Source: an uncultured Eubacteriales bacterium (lineage in GTDB: Bacteria > Bacillota > Clostridia > Christensenellales > Aristaeellaceae). From it: a stretch of DNA of 64,000 bases. Under the pieces are notes generated by a model. It was not told the origin of the DNA, did no database searches, and worked only from the letters and a program-made list of their open reading frames with translations. The stretch spans positions 1-64,000 of the forward strand of contig CADCFG010000005.1 in the NCBI GenBank assembly GCA_902800625.1, given 5' to 3'. Positions within the stretch are counted from its first letter, which is position 1. Each line of letters opens with the position of its first letter. Positions 32,803 through 40,390 of this stretch are shown here, one piece after another. Position numbers and translations under genes: made by a program.

Positions 32803-33531
32803 TCACAGACAGCAGCTGAACTCTGAATTCTCAACTCTCTTTTTTCTCTCCCTTTCCGCCTGCGGCGCGCGCAGGTAGATGGGCCGCAGGGCCGCGGCGT
32901 CCACCCAGCTCTCGGGGCGCTGTGCCGCCAGCACGCAGGCCGCGTCGGCGCGCAGGTCACGCAGGCTGGGCGGGGCGATCAGCGCACGGCTGCCCAGGGT
33001 CTCAAGCACCGCTTCGGTATGCACCGGCACGCCGTCGCCCACGAACACCAGCCGCCTGTCCTCCGGCAGGCGCGCCAGGAAGTCCGAAAGGGGCTCGGCG
33101 GCGTCTTCCAGGGCGCGGACGGGCATGCCGCCCGCCATGTCAAAGGCCGCGCAGTACACCTGTCCGCGCCGGGCGTCCAGGATCGGGCAGCACAGGCCGT
33201 CGAAGCCATAGAAGTTCATGGCCAGCGCCTCCAGCGCGTGCACCGCGCAGCAGGGCTTGCCCACCGCGTGAGCCAGGCCCTTGGCCGCGCAGACGCCGAT
33301 GCGCACGCCGGTGAACGAGCCGGGGCCCGCCACCGCGGCGAACACGTCCACGTCCCCGCAGCCCAGGCCCACGGCGCTCAGCGCTTCGTCCACCGCGGGC
33401 ATGATGGTCTCCGAGTGGGTCAGGCCATGGTTCATGGCGATCTGGTGGACGATCCTGCCGTCCTTCAGCATCGCGCAGCCCGCCACCGGGCCGGAGGTGT
33501 CGATGGCCAGCACCGTGGGGTTATTCGCCAT
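32803..33531 (-). CDS. tsaB: tRNA t6A biosynthesis protein TsaB
   Basis: 242 residues from ATG 33531 (RBS GGAGGG). ASKHA fold: VLAIDTSGPVAGCAMLKDGRI, HSETIMPAVDEAL, AAVAGPGSFTGVRIGVCAAKGLAHAVGKP. TsaB pairs with TsaD and TsaE to make threonylcarbamoyl-A37 in ANN-decoding tRNAs. It overlaps tsaE by 11 nt. The last ~13 residues (RVENSEFSCCL) are encoded by a palindromic-looking tail that seems to come from an intergenic repeat rather than from the gene itself. Confidence 0.93.
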   Translation of the reverse strand: MANNPTVLAIDTSGPVAGCAMLKDGRIVHQIAMNHGLTHSETIMPAVDEALSAVGLGCGDVDVFAAVAGPGSFTGVRIGVCAAKGLAHAVGKPCCAVHALEALAMNFYGFDGLCCPILDARRGQVYCAAFDMAGGMPVRALEDAAEPLSDFLARLPEDRRLVFVGDGVPVHTEAVLETLGSRALIAPPSLRDLRADAACVLAAQRPESWVDAAALRPIYLRAPQAERERKKRVENSEFSCCL

Positions 33532-33994
33532 GGTCGTCCCTCCAGTCTTCAAGCGCCGCGGGATCGAAGCCCGCCACGCCGTCGTTTTCAATGGATATGC
33601 GCCGCTCGTCGTCCGTCGCGCCGCGAGTCAGCTCGATATGCAGCGCGGGCGAGGCGTCCAGCTCGGCCATCTGCGGCCACTCCACCACCGCCACGCCGTC
33701 GCCGCCCACGAACTCGTCCAGCCCTGCGGCGTAGTACTCGTCCGGGTCGGACAGGCGGTAAAGGTCGAAGTGGTACAGCTTCTTCCCACCGGCCTCATAG
33801 GGCACCATCAGCGTGAACGTGGGGCTGGGCATGGGGCCGGCGATGCCCATGCCCCGGGCGATGCCCCGGGCCAGCACGCTCTTGCCCGCGCCCAGGTCGC
33901 CCGTCAGGAGCACCGTATCCCCCGCCGCCAACATCGGTGACAGGCGGGACGCGAAAGCAAGGGTGTCCTGTTCGGATTGTGTCAAATAGGTCAT
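33521..33994 (-). CDS. tsaE: tRNA t6A biosynthesis ATPase TsaE
   Basis: 157 residues from ATG 33994 (RBS GAGGAAC). P-loop GDTVLLTGDLGAGKSVLARGIARGMG, then SPTFTLMVPYEAGGKKLYHFDLYRL and GVAVVEWPQ, all signature TsaE. ATP hydrolysis by TsaE resets the TsaBD complex. First gene of the operon, with a promoter about 100 nt upstream. Confidence 0.95.
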   Translation of the reverse strand: MTYLTQSEQDTLAFASRLSPMLAAGDTVLLTGDLGAGKSVLARGIARGMGIAGPMPSPTFTLMVPYEAGGKKLYHFDLYRLSDPDEYYAAGLDEFVGGDGVAVVEWPQMAELDASPALHIELTRGATDDERRISIENDGVAGFDPAALEDWRDDHGE

Positions 33995-34086
33995 TTTTGT
34001 TCCTCGGTCGGGATAATTCAGGGTGTGTTTCTGAAACGGAGGATGCGTGAGTTTTTGCCCATACAACCCCCATTTCCCCAAATACT

Positions 34087-34115
34087 ATTGTAAACCATAG
34101 ACCGCCGTTGCGCAA
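34087..34115 (-). promoter_or_regulatory. Promoter of the tsaE operon
   Basis: Minus strand TTGCGC (34110-34115), 17-nt spacer, TACAAT (34087-34092). It lies just past the terminator of the upstream gene. Confidence 0.6.
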
Positions 34116-34117
34116 GT

Positions 34118-34145
34118 AAAAAAACGGGGGCGTCACAGACGCCCC
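34118..34145 (-). terminator. Terminator of the 1120-aa repeat protein gene
   Basis: GGGGCGTC-TGT-GACGCCCC stem followed by seven T (after CG) on the minus strand, 26 nt past the stop codon. Confidence 0.9.
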
Positions 34146-34170
34146 TCGGGTTGGTTGACAATTATGCGGT

Positions 34171-37100
34171 TCAAGCATCCGTATCCGGTATGACCGTGGT
34201 GGGCGGGTTGCAGTAGGGGCAGGCCTTGTAGTCCCAGTCCACAGCGTACTGCAACGTCACCTTGGTGCCGCCGGAGAACTTGGCCTTGGTGCACTTCGGC
34301 CCCAGGTGGTAGTAGTTGTTGGCGCTGCCCAGGTCGATGTACACGCTGGAGTCCGGCAAGCCCGGATAATCCTGGGTGGACACGGGCGCGTTCGCCGCGC
34401 CTCCGTTGTCATAGCTGTCCGCGCCGGCTGCCAGTTTGGTGCAGGTGGGGCAGGCCGTGAGGCCCATGGCGCGCGCTTTCGCCAGCGTGCCTCCGATGGC
34501 GCCGGAGCCGGCGTGGGCCTTGCTGTAGTGGTAATGGGAGCCGCCGGGCACGGCATAGACCTTGAAGTTGGCCGCGGCCAGGCAGACCGGGCAGGCCTTC
34601 TTGCCGTAGTTCAGCGCCGTCTCCAGCGTCACCCTGCTCGCGCCGGTCATGCCGGAGCAGGTGCTGTTGGAGTGGTAATACCTGCTTCCTGCGGAGGCGT
34701 ACACCTTGATGCCGGAGGTGCCGCTCTGGTAAGCGGTGGTCACCGGCTTGGGCGCGGAGGCCGTGTGGGTCACGCAATTGGGGCAGGGATCCAGTCCATA
34801 GGCCAGCGCGGAGGCCAGGCTGCCCTTCCGGGCGCTGGAACCGGCGCAGGTCTTGCTGTAGTGATAGTACTTGCCGCCCTTGGTGGCGTAGACCGTCCGC
34901 TTGGCGGCGGAGGCGCACTCGGGGCAGGCGGTCTTGCCGTAGTTCAGCGCCGTCTCCAGCGTGACGCGGCTGGCGCTGCCGGAGAGATTCGGGCAGCTGC
35001 TGCGGGTATGATAGTATTTGCCCGTCAGGCTGGCGTACACCCGCACGCCGGACTTGCCGGACTTGTAGGTGCTGGTCTGACGGGAAGCGACGGTGGCGAC
35101 GGCCTTCTTCACGGCTGCGGCGGTGGTCTGGGCGGTCTGGGCCGCCTTCTTGCTGCTCAGGCAGTAAGGGCAGGCGGTTTGGCCCAGCATAAGCGCCTCG
35201 GAGAGCTTGCGCTTGGTGCCGTTCTTCAATCCGGATTTCACGCACACGCTGGCGGCGTGGTAGTGGCTGCCGGTCTTGGTGGAATAGACCGTGCGGTTGG
35301 CGGCGCTGGCGCAGATCGGGCAGGCCTTCTTCCCCGCCTGGATGGCGGTCTTCAGGCTGACCCGGCTGGCGCCGGTCATGCCGCCGCAGCCGCTGTTTAC
35401 GTGGTAGTAGCTGCCCTTCCGGGTGGCGTAGACGTAGGTGTTGCTGGCCGTGGCCTTGCTGGGCGCGGCGCTCTTCTTGTCCGCGCTGACCGTGGGCACC
35501 TTGGCCGTGGTCGTGGTCTTGGTGGTCGTTGCTGCGGTGGTGGTCTTGGCGGAGGCGGTCTGGGTGGTCTGCTTCACCGCCTTGCCAGACTTGTCCCAGC
35601 ATTCCGGGCACCGCTTCAGGCCCGCCGCCAGGGCTTCCGCGAGGGTGCCGCTGGAGGCGTTCTTCATGCCCGAGCAGGTGGCGTAGGAGTGGTAGTACTT
35701 GCCGCCCTTGCTGGCATACACCGTGGTGGTGGCGCTGGAGGCGCACACCGGGCAGGCCTTCTTGCCCGCCTGCAGCATGGCCTTGAGCGTGTACAGCTTG
35801 GCGTCCTTCATGCCCGAGCAGGTGCTGTTCGTGTGGTAGTAGGTGCCGTTCTGGGTGGCATAGACCTTCACGCTGTCGCCGGTGGCGCTGGTGAGGGACA
35901 CGGCGCTGCCGTTGTTCTTGCCGGATGTGTTTTCCGAGATGGACGAACTGGCCGACGCGCCGTTTTTCATGCAGACGTCGCAGCGCTGCTTGCCCATGAC
36001 CATGGCCTCCGCCAGCGTGATCTGCTTGGCGTTCTTCATGCCCTGGCAGGTCTTGTCGCTGTGGTAGCTCTTGCTGTCCGTGCGGCAGTACACCAGCGTG
36101 CCCGCCGTGGGACAGCAGGTGGGGCAGGCCGTCTTGCCCGCCAGCAGCGCGTCCTTCAGGCTGCCCTTGCTGGCGCCCTGCATGCCGGAGCAGTTGCTCT
36201 TCACGTGGAAGTGGGTGCCGCCCTTGGTGGCGTAGACCTGGATGCCGCTCTTGTCGGTTGTATCGGAGCTGATGAACACCGGGCGCCCGGCGACGGTCTC
36301 CTCCTCGTCCAGGCTGCTCTTGGTCTTCAGGATGCAGACCGGGCAGGGCGTCTTGCCCTCGCCCTCGGCGGCCTCCTTGGTGTAGACCTTGGCGTTCTTC
36401 ATCTTGGAGCATGTGGCGTCCACGTGGTAGTACTTGCCGTCCGCGCGGGCGTAGTAAGTGGTCACCGTGCCGCCGCCGATGCAGTCCGGGCAGGGGCTCT
36501 GGTGGCGGCTGTTCTCGGCGATCTCCTTGGTCACCTGCCACACCTGCACGCCTTCCTCGATGGAGGGACAGGTGTTGGAGGAGTGGTAGTACAGGCCGGA
36601 GGCCGGGCTCCAGACGTAGGTGGCGTTATTGACGTTGGCGCCGTTGGCCGCGCTGGCCAACGGGGTGGCCGTGGGCTCCACATCGTCGCCGGTGAGGTCG
36701 CCGGTGCTGTCCGCGATGTCTCCGGTGTCGGCGTCGCCCTCGCCATCGTCCGCAGCGATATTGCCGCCGCCCAGGTCGATGGAGGTCACGCCGTCGGCTG
36801 CCGGGGCCGCGGTGACAGCCACCTGAGCAGGCGGGATGGTGATACTGGGCTGGACGGGCTGGTCGCCGGAGCCGCCGAACAGGCCGCGCAGCAGCAGGAT
36901 CAACGCCACGACGAACCAGATGGCAGAGGCCGCCGTCAGGCCCCAGCGCAGGGGCTTTTCAAAGCGGTTGCGCCGCCACAGCAGATAGATGCCCAGCGGC
37001 GGAAACAGGAACAGCAGCAGGTAGGTCACCCAGTCGTTCTCGTCCACATAGCGCATCAGGCTGCTCTGCTCTTCGTCATAGCCGCCCTGGTAGTCGTCGG

Positions 37101-37533
37101 CGTCCACGTCCTGATAGCGATCGTCATAATCGCCCTGGTAGTCGTCGGCATAGCCGTCGTCGTAATCGCCGTCGTCGGCATAGCCATCGTCGTCATAATA
37201 GCCGTCGTCGCCGTCGTCGTAGCCATCGCCGTCATAGCCGTCGCCGTCGTCATAGCCGGCGTCGTCGTAATCATCGTCGTAGTCGGCGTCGTCGTAATCG
37301 CCCTCGTCGGCACGATCGTCATAATCGTAGTCGTCGTCATAGCCCGCGTCCTGGGCATCATAACCGTCCTGGTAGCCTTCCGCGCCATCAGGATCCACGT
37401 TTTCCATATACTCATCATCCGCCGGGGCCTTCTTGCCGCCAAACAGGCGATGGACGCTGCCATCCCCCATCCGCCAGGCCAGACCGCCGTCCGACAGATT
37501 GAATTTGAATTTTCCAATCTCATGTGTCGCCAT
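34171..37533 (-). CDS. Membrane-anchored protein with 13 His/Cys zinc-site-like repeats
   Basis: 1120 residues from ATG 37533 (AAGGTGG 7 nt upstream). Residues ~40-165 are an Asp/Tyr/Gly low-complexity tail (runs of YDD, GYDD). Two membrane helices follow (WVTYLLLFLFPPLGIYLLW and LTAASAIWFVVALILLLRGLFG), with an RRNRFEK loop between. The rest, probably outside, holds thirteen ~40-95-spaced repeats of the form VYA..GKYYHxxxTCxGMKNA...TLxEALxxGKxACPxC, separated by Thr/Ala/Lys linkers. Each unit offers His, Cys, Cys, Cys, a likely zinc site; in the twelfth the first Cys is His. Similar single motifs are known at the ends of secreted nucleases and other surface proteins of Firmicutes, without clear function. 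It has its own promoter and terminator. Confidence 0.8.
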   Translation of the reverse strand: MATHEIGKFKFNLSDGGLAWRMGDGSVHRLFGGKKAPADDEYMENVDPDGAEGYQDGYDAQDAGYDDDYDYDDRADEGDYDDADYDDDYDDAGYDDGDGYDGDGYDDGDDGYYDDDGYADDGDYDDGYADDYQGDYDDRYQDVDADDYQGGYDEEQSSLMRYVDENDWVTYLLLFLFPPLGIYLLWRRNRFEKPLRWGLTAASAIWFVVALILLLRGLFGGSGDQPVQPSITIPPAQVAVTAAPAADGVTSIDLGGGNIAADDGEGDADTGDIADSTGDLTGDDVEPTATPLASAANGANVNNATYVWSPASGLYYHSSNTCPSIEEGVQVWQVTKEIAENSRHQSPCPDCIGGGTVTTYYARADGKYYHVDATCSKMKNAKVYTKEAAEGEGKTPCPVCILKTKSSLDEEETVAGRPVFISSDTTDKSGIQVYATKGGTHFHVKSNCSGMQGASKGSLKDALLAGKTACPTCCPTAGTLVYCRTDSKSYHSDKTCQGMKNAKQITLAEAMVMGKQRCDVCMKNGASASSSISENTSGKNNGSAVSLTSATGDSVKVYATQNGTYYHTNSTCSGMKDAKLYTLKAMLQAGKKACPVCASSATTTVYASKGGKYYHSYATCSGMKNASSGTLAEALAAGLKRCPECWDKSGKAVKQTTQTASAKTTTAATTTKTTTTAKVPTVSADKKSAAPSKATASNTYVYATRKGSYYHVNSGCGGMTGASRVSLKTAIQAGKKACPICASAANRTVYSTKTGSHYHAASVCVKSGLKNGTKRKLSEALMLGQTACPYCLSSKKAAQTAQTTAAAVKKAVATVASRQTSTYKSGKSGVRVYASLTGKYYHTRSSCPNLSGSASRVTLETALNYGKTACPECASAAKRTVYATKGGKYYHYSKTCAGSSARKGSLASALAYGLDPCPNCVTHTASAPKPVTTAYQSGTSGIKVYASAGSRYYHSNSTCSGMTGASRVTLETALNYGKKACPVCLAAANFKVYAVPGGSHYHYSKAHAGSGAIGGTLAKARAMGLTACPTCTKLAAGADSYDNGGAANAPVSTQDYPGLPDSSVYIDLGSANNYYHLGPKCTKAKFSGGTKVTLQYAVDWDYKACPYCNPPTTVIPDTDA

Positions 37534-37629
37534 AGTTCGTACCACCTTATATCAATACCGATACGCTGCGGGCGTTCGCCGTATAGGCGCAGAGCATGGA
37601 ACGCCCGATAACTACTTAATGCCATTACA

Positions 37630-37658
37630 AGCATACATCACATATGCGCAGCTGTCAA
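37630..37658 (-). promoter_or_regulatory. Promoter of the 1120-aa repeat protein gene
   Basis: Minus strand TTGACA (37653-37658), 17-nt spacer, TATGCT (37630-37635), about 95 nt before the ATG. Confidence 0.75.
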
Positions 37659-37763
37659 TCATTTCGGAATAAAAAAGTGAAATTTTGTCACAATCTTAAT
37701 TAATAGAATTTCACATATAGAAATATTATTGCAAAAAATATACCGAAAAATCAAATTCTTCCA

Positions 37764-37792
37764 TTGCCTGCCGGAGTAAGATATGGTATAAT
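37764..37792 (+). promoter_or_regulatory. Promoter of the CapA-like gene
   Basis: TTGCCT (37764-37769), 17-nt spacer, TATAAT (37787-37792). It is divergent from the promoter at 37630; the AT-rich stretch between them (37659-37763) shows nothing else. Confidence 0.8.
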
Positions 37793-37869
37793 GTTTTTAT
37801 TAATCGGAATATGTGGAATCCGGCGTGCGGCCTGTCGCCCGTCCGGCGGATTCGACGGAGGTAATCAAT

Positions 37870-39171
37870 ATGTCCAACAAACCCGCAAAAGGCCTGAGAA
37901 TCGGGAATTATCGCATCACGCCCCTGGGGCTTGGCACGCTGGGCGCGCTGGCGCTGATCCTGGTGGCGGTCATCGTGATCACCGTGCTGCATCCCTTTGA
38001 CCAGCCGGATGTCACGGTGTCGGGCGTCATCCCGGACGCGACGGCGGCCGGCAATGAAGTGGCTGATGTCACGGAAGCGCCCACCCCCACGCCGGTGCCC
38101 ACCCCCACTCCCGTGCCGGAGCCCCGCAGCGCCACGATCCGCTCGCTGGGTGAGATTGCTATGCAACAGAACCTGCTGCGCGCCGCCGTCAGCGAAAACA
38201 CCTTCGATTTCAGCGGCATGTTCTCCTACATATCCGACGTGATGGGTGACGCGGATTACACCGTGGCCGACGTGGAAGGCACGCTGGGCGGCACCACCGA
38301 GTACGCCGGCAGCGACCGCATGGCCACGCCTCCCTCGCTGATCAGCGCGCTGAAGGCCTGCGGCGTGGATATGCTGACCCTGGCCAACGACCACGCGCTG
38401 GACGGCGGCTGGGCGGAGCTGCAGGCCACCATGGCCAACTGCCAGGCCGAGGGCATGGATTACGTCGGCGCGGCGGCCTCCGCCGAGGAGCGCGCCACCC
38501 CTGTCATCCGCGAGATCAACGGCATCAACGTGGCCTTCCTGGCCTATACCGAGTCCCTGAACGGCAACGAAGCGAAGACCGATCCCGCCGCCATCGAGTA
38601 CGGCGTGAACCTGATCAGCAAGTCCAACGCCAAGAAGGACATCGAGAACGCCCGCGCCGCGGGAGCTGACGTGATCATCTGCTATTGCAGCTGGGGCGAG
38701 ATGCTGAAGCAGACCCCCACCGAGACCGAGCAGCTGATTGCCCAGAAGCTGGCCGAGTGGGGCGTGGACGTGGTCATCGGCTACAACCCCCACGTGATCC
38801 AGCCCGCCATGTGGCTGGAGAACAAGGACGCCGAGGGCAATGTGCACCGCACGCTGTGCCTGGGCTGCGCCGGCAACTTCCTGTCCGACCAGTACGGCCA
38901 GTATGACAACGGCATCATCTTCCAGTTCACCATCCAGGAATCCGAGGAGTACGGCAAGTTCTCCATCACCAGCCCGGTCTACATTCCCACCTATGTGTGG
39001 CGCGCCGAGACCCAGGACGGCAAGTACGACTACCACACCCTGGCCGTGGGCCAGTGGCTGGACGCCGAGCCGGAGGGCATGGCCTACGCCGACGCCGCCC
39101 GCATGCGCCAGGTCTGGGCCGACATCCAGACCGTGATGGGCTCCGACGTGGCCACCGTCGCGGCGGACTGA
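37870..39171 (+). CDS. CapA-like metallophosphatase-fold membrane protein
   Basis: 433 residues from ATG 37870 (GGAGG). One N-terminal membrane helix (LGTLGALALILVAVIVITVL), then a Pro-Thr linker (PTPTPVPTPTPVPEP), then the CapA/PgsA domain. Motif equivalents are seen but several metal ligands look changed. The expected GDxML reads GEIAM; NLEGPL reads DVEGTLGG; NNHxxDyG reads ANDHALDGG; HWGxEY reads CSWGEM; and GHHPHVxQ reads GYNPHVIQP. Known members help make poly-gamma-glutamate or act as wall phosphatases. Here the domain faces outside and may be catalytically weakened. Confidence 0.82.
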   Translation: MSNKPAKGLRIGNYRITPLGLGTLGALALILVAVIVITVLHPFDQPDVTVSGVIPDATAAGNEVADVTEAPTPTPVPTPTPVPEPRSATIRSLGEIAMQQNLLRAAVSENTFDFSGMFSYISDVMGDADYTVADVEGTLGGTTEYAGSDRMATPPSLISALKACGVDMLTLANDHALDGGWAELQATMANCQAEGMDYVGAAASAEERATPVIREINGINVAFLAYTESLNGNEAKTDPAAIEYGVNLISKSNAKKDIENARAAGADVIICYCSWGEMLKQTPTETEQLIAQKLAEWGVDVVIGYNPHVIQPAMWLENKDAEGNVHRTLCLGCAGNFLSDQYGQYDNGIIFQFTIQESEEYGKFSITSPVYIPTYVWRAETQDGKYDYHTLAVGQWLDAEPEGMAYADAARMRQVWADIQTVMGSDVATVAAD

Positions 39172-39192
39172 AACAAACTTCATTAATAGGTA

Positions 39193-39218
39193 CGGCGCCG
39201 CGCAAATGCGCGGCGCCG
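39193..39218 (+). terminator. GC-rich hairpin between the CapA-like gene and mutY
   Basis: CGGCGCCGCGCA/TGCGCGGCGCCG stem without a following T-tract. Possibly a terminator or processing site. Confidence 0.4.
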
Positions 39219-39236
39219 ATTGCATGAGGAGGCCCC

Positions 39237-40271
39237 ATGTCCTTTTCGTCCGATCTGTTGAAATGGTACGACGCGAACGCCCGCGAGCTGCCCTGGCGCG
39301 GCGCGCGCGACCCCTATCGGATCTGGCTCAGCGAGATCATGCTCCAGCAGACCCAGGCCCAGACCGTGAAGGGCTACTACGCCCGCTTCCTGGAGCGCTT
39401 CCCGGACGTGCTTGCCCTGGCGGACGCGCCGGAGGGCGACGTGCTGAAGCTGTGGGAGGGGCTGGGCTACTACAGCCGCGCCCGGAACCTGCACGCGGCG
39501 GCGAAGCTGGTGGCCCATGAGCTGGGCGGGGCGTTCCCCGGAAATGCCGAGGGGCTCAAGAAGCTGCCCGGCGTGGGGGCCTACGCCGCCAACGCCATCG
39601 CCTCCATCGCCTACGAGGAGCCCGTCCCGGCGCTGGACGGCAACCAGGCGCGGGTGCTCAGCCGGGTGCTGGCCTGGGAGGACGAGATCAGGACGCCCTT
39701 CGACCTGCTCTCCCCTGCCCTGGAGCTGCTTGACAGGCAGCGCCCCGGCGACTACAACCAGGCGCTGATGGACCTGGGCGCGGGCGTTTGCACACCGAAG
39801 GCGCCGAAGTGCGACCTGTGTCCCGTGGCCGGGCACTGCCTGGCCTGCGCGGACGAGGCCCAGGAGGACTTTCCCAGGAAACCCGCCCCGGTGCCGAAAA
39901 AGGAGCAGGAGTGGACGATCCTTCTGGTGTTCAAAGGCGATAAGCTGCTGGTCCGTCAGCGCCCGAAGGGGCTGCTGGGCGGGCTGTATGAGTTCGCCGC
40001 CGTGGAGGGCCGCTTTGACGAGGCGGCGCTGGCCGAGCGGATGGCTGCCCTGGGCTTCGGCGGGTTCCGGCTCGCGGAACGCCTGCCCGACAGCCGGCAC
40101 GTGTTCACCCACCGCGTCTGGCGGATGGAGGGCTGGCTGGCCGCCTGCAATGCCTCTCCCGAGGGCTTCATCCCGGTGGACGCCGGACAGCTGGACGCCC
40201 TGCCCTTCCCGTCCGCCCTGCGGGTGTACCGGGAGATCGCCGGGGAAAAGCTGGACAAATCGCAAGGGTGA
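39237..40271 (+). CDS. mutY: A/G-specific adenine DNA glycosylase
   Basis: 344 residues. It removes A opposite 8-oxoG. ELPWRGARDPYRIWLSEIMLQQTQAQTV holds the catalytic Glu; the HhH motif KLPGVGAYAANAIASIAY and DGNQARVLSRV contain the catalytic Asp. Four Cys (CTPKAPKCDLCPVAGHC) bind [4Fe-4S]. A NUDIX-like 8-oxoG-recognition domain forms the C-terminus (LLVFKGDKLLVRQRPKGLLGGLYEFA, HVFTHRVWRMEGWL). Complete. Confidence 0.95.
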   Translation: MSFSSDLLKWYDANARELPWRGARDPYRIWLSEIMLQQTQAQTVKGYYARFLERFPDVLALADAPEGDVLKLWEGLGYYSRARNLHAAAKLVAHELGGAFPGNAEGLKKLPGVGAYAANAIASIAYEEPVPALDGNQARVLSRVLAWEDEIRTPFDLLSPALELLDRQRPGDYNQALMDLGAGVCTPKAPKCDLCPVAGHCLACADEAQEDFPRKPAPVPKKEQEWTILLVFKGDKLLVRQRPKGLLGGLYEFAAVEGRFDEAALAERMAALGFGGFRLAERLPDSRHVFTHRVWRMEGWLAACNASPEGFIPVDAGQLDALPFPSALRVYREIAGEKLDKSQG

Positions 40272-40302
40272 CAGACGCAAGCGCATCATGGAATAATGTA
40301 TG

Positions 40303-40331
40303 AACAGCAGGGACGCCATGGCGTCCCTGTT
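40303..40331. terminator. Hairpin between convergent mutY and purL
   Basis: AGGGACGCC-AT-GGCGTCCCT with flanking AACAG/CTGTT. No long T-tract directly follows on either side (AGTTTTT lies 14 nt downstream on plus), but the position between convergent genes supports a bidirectional terminator. Confidence 0.55.
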
Positions 40332-40390
40332 GCCGTATTATACAGTTTTTCTCTTGTTGGCCTGCATCGCGAATTGCACAGCAGCGGTCT

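Noticed and set aside
34306..37611. Very long open frame on the plus strand opposite the His/Cys repeat gene
   Set aside because: High GC removes stop codons on the antisense strand. The minus frame has the RBS, membrane helices, repeats, promoter and terminator; the plus frame has none.
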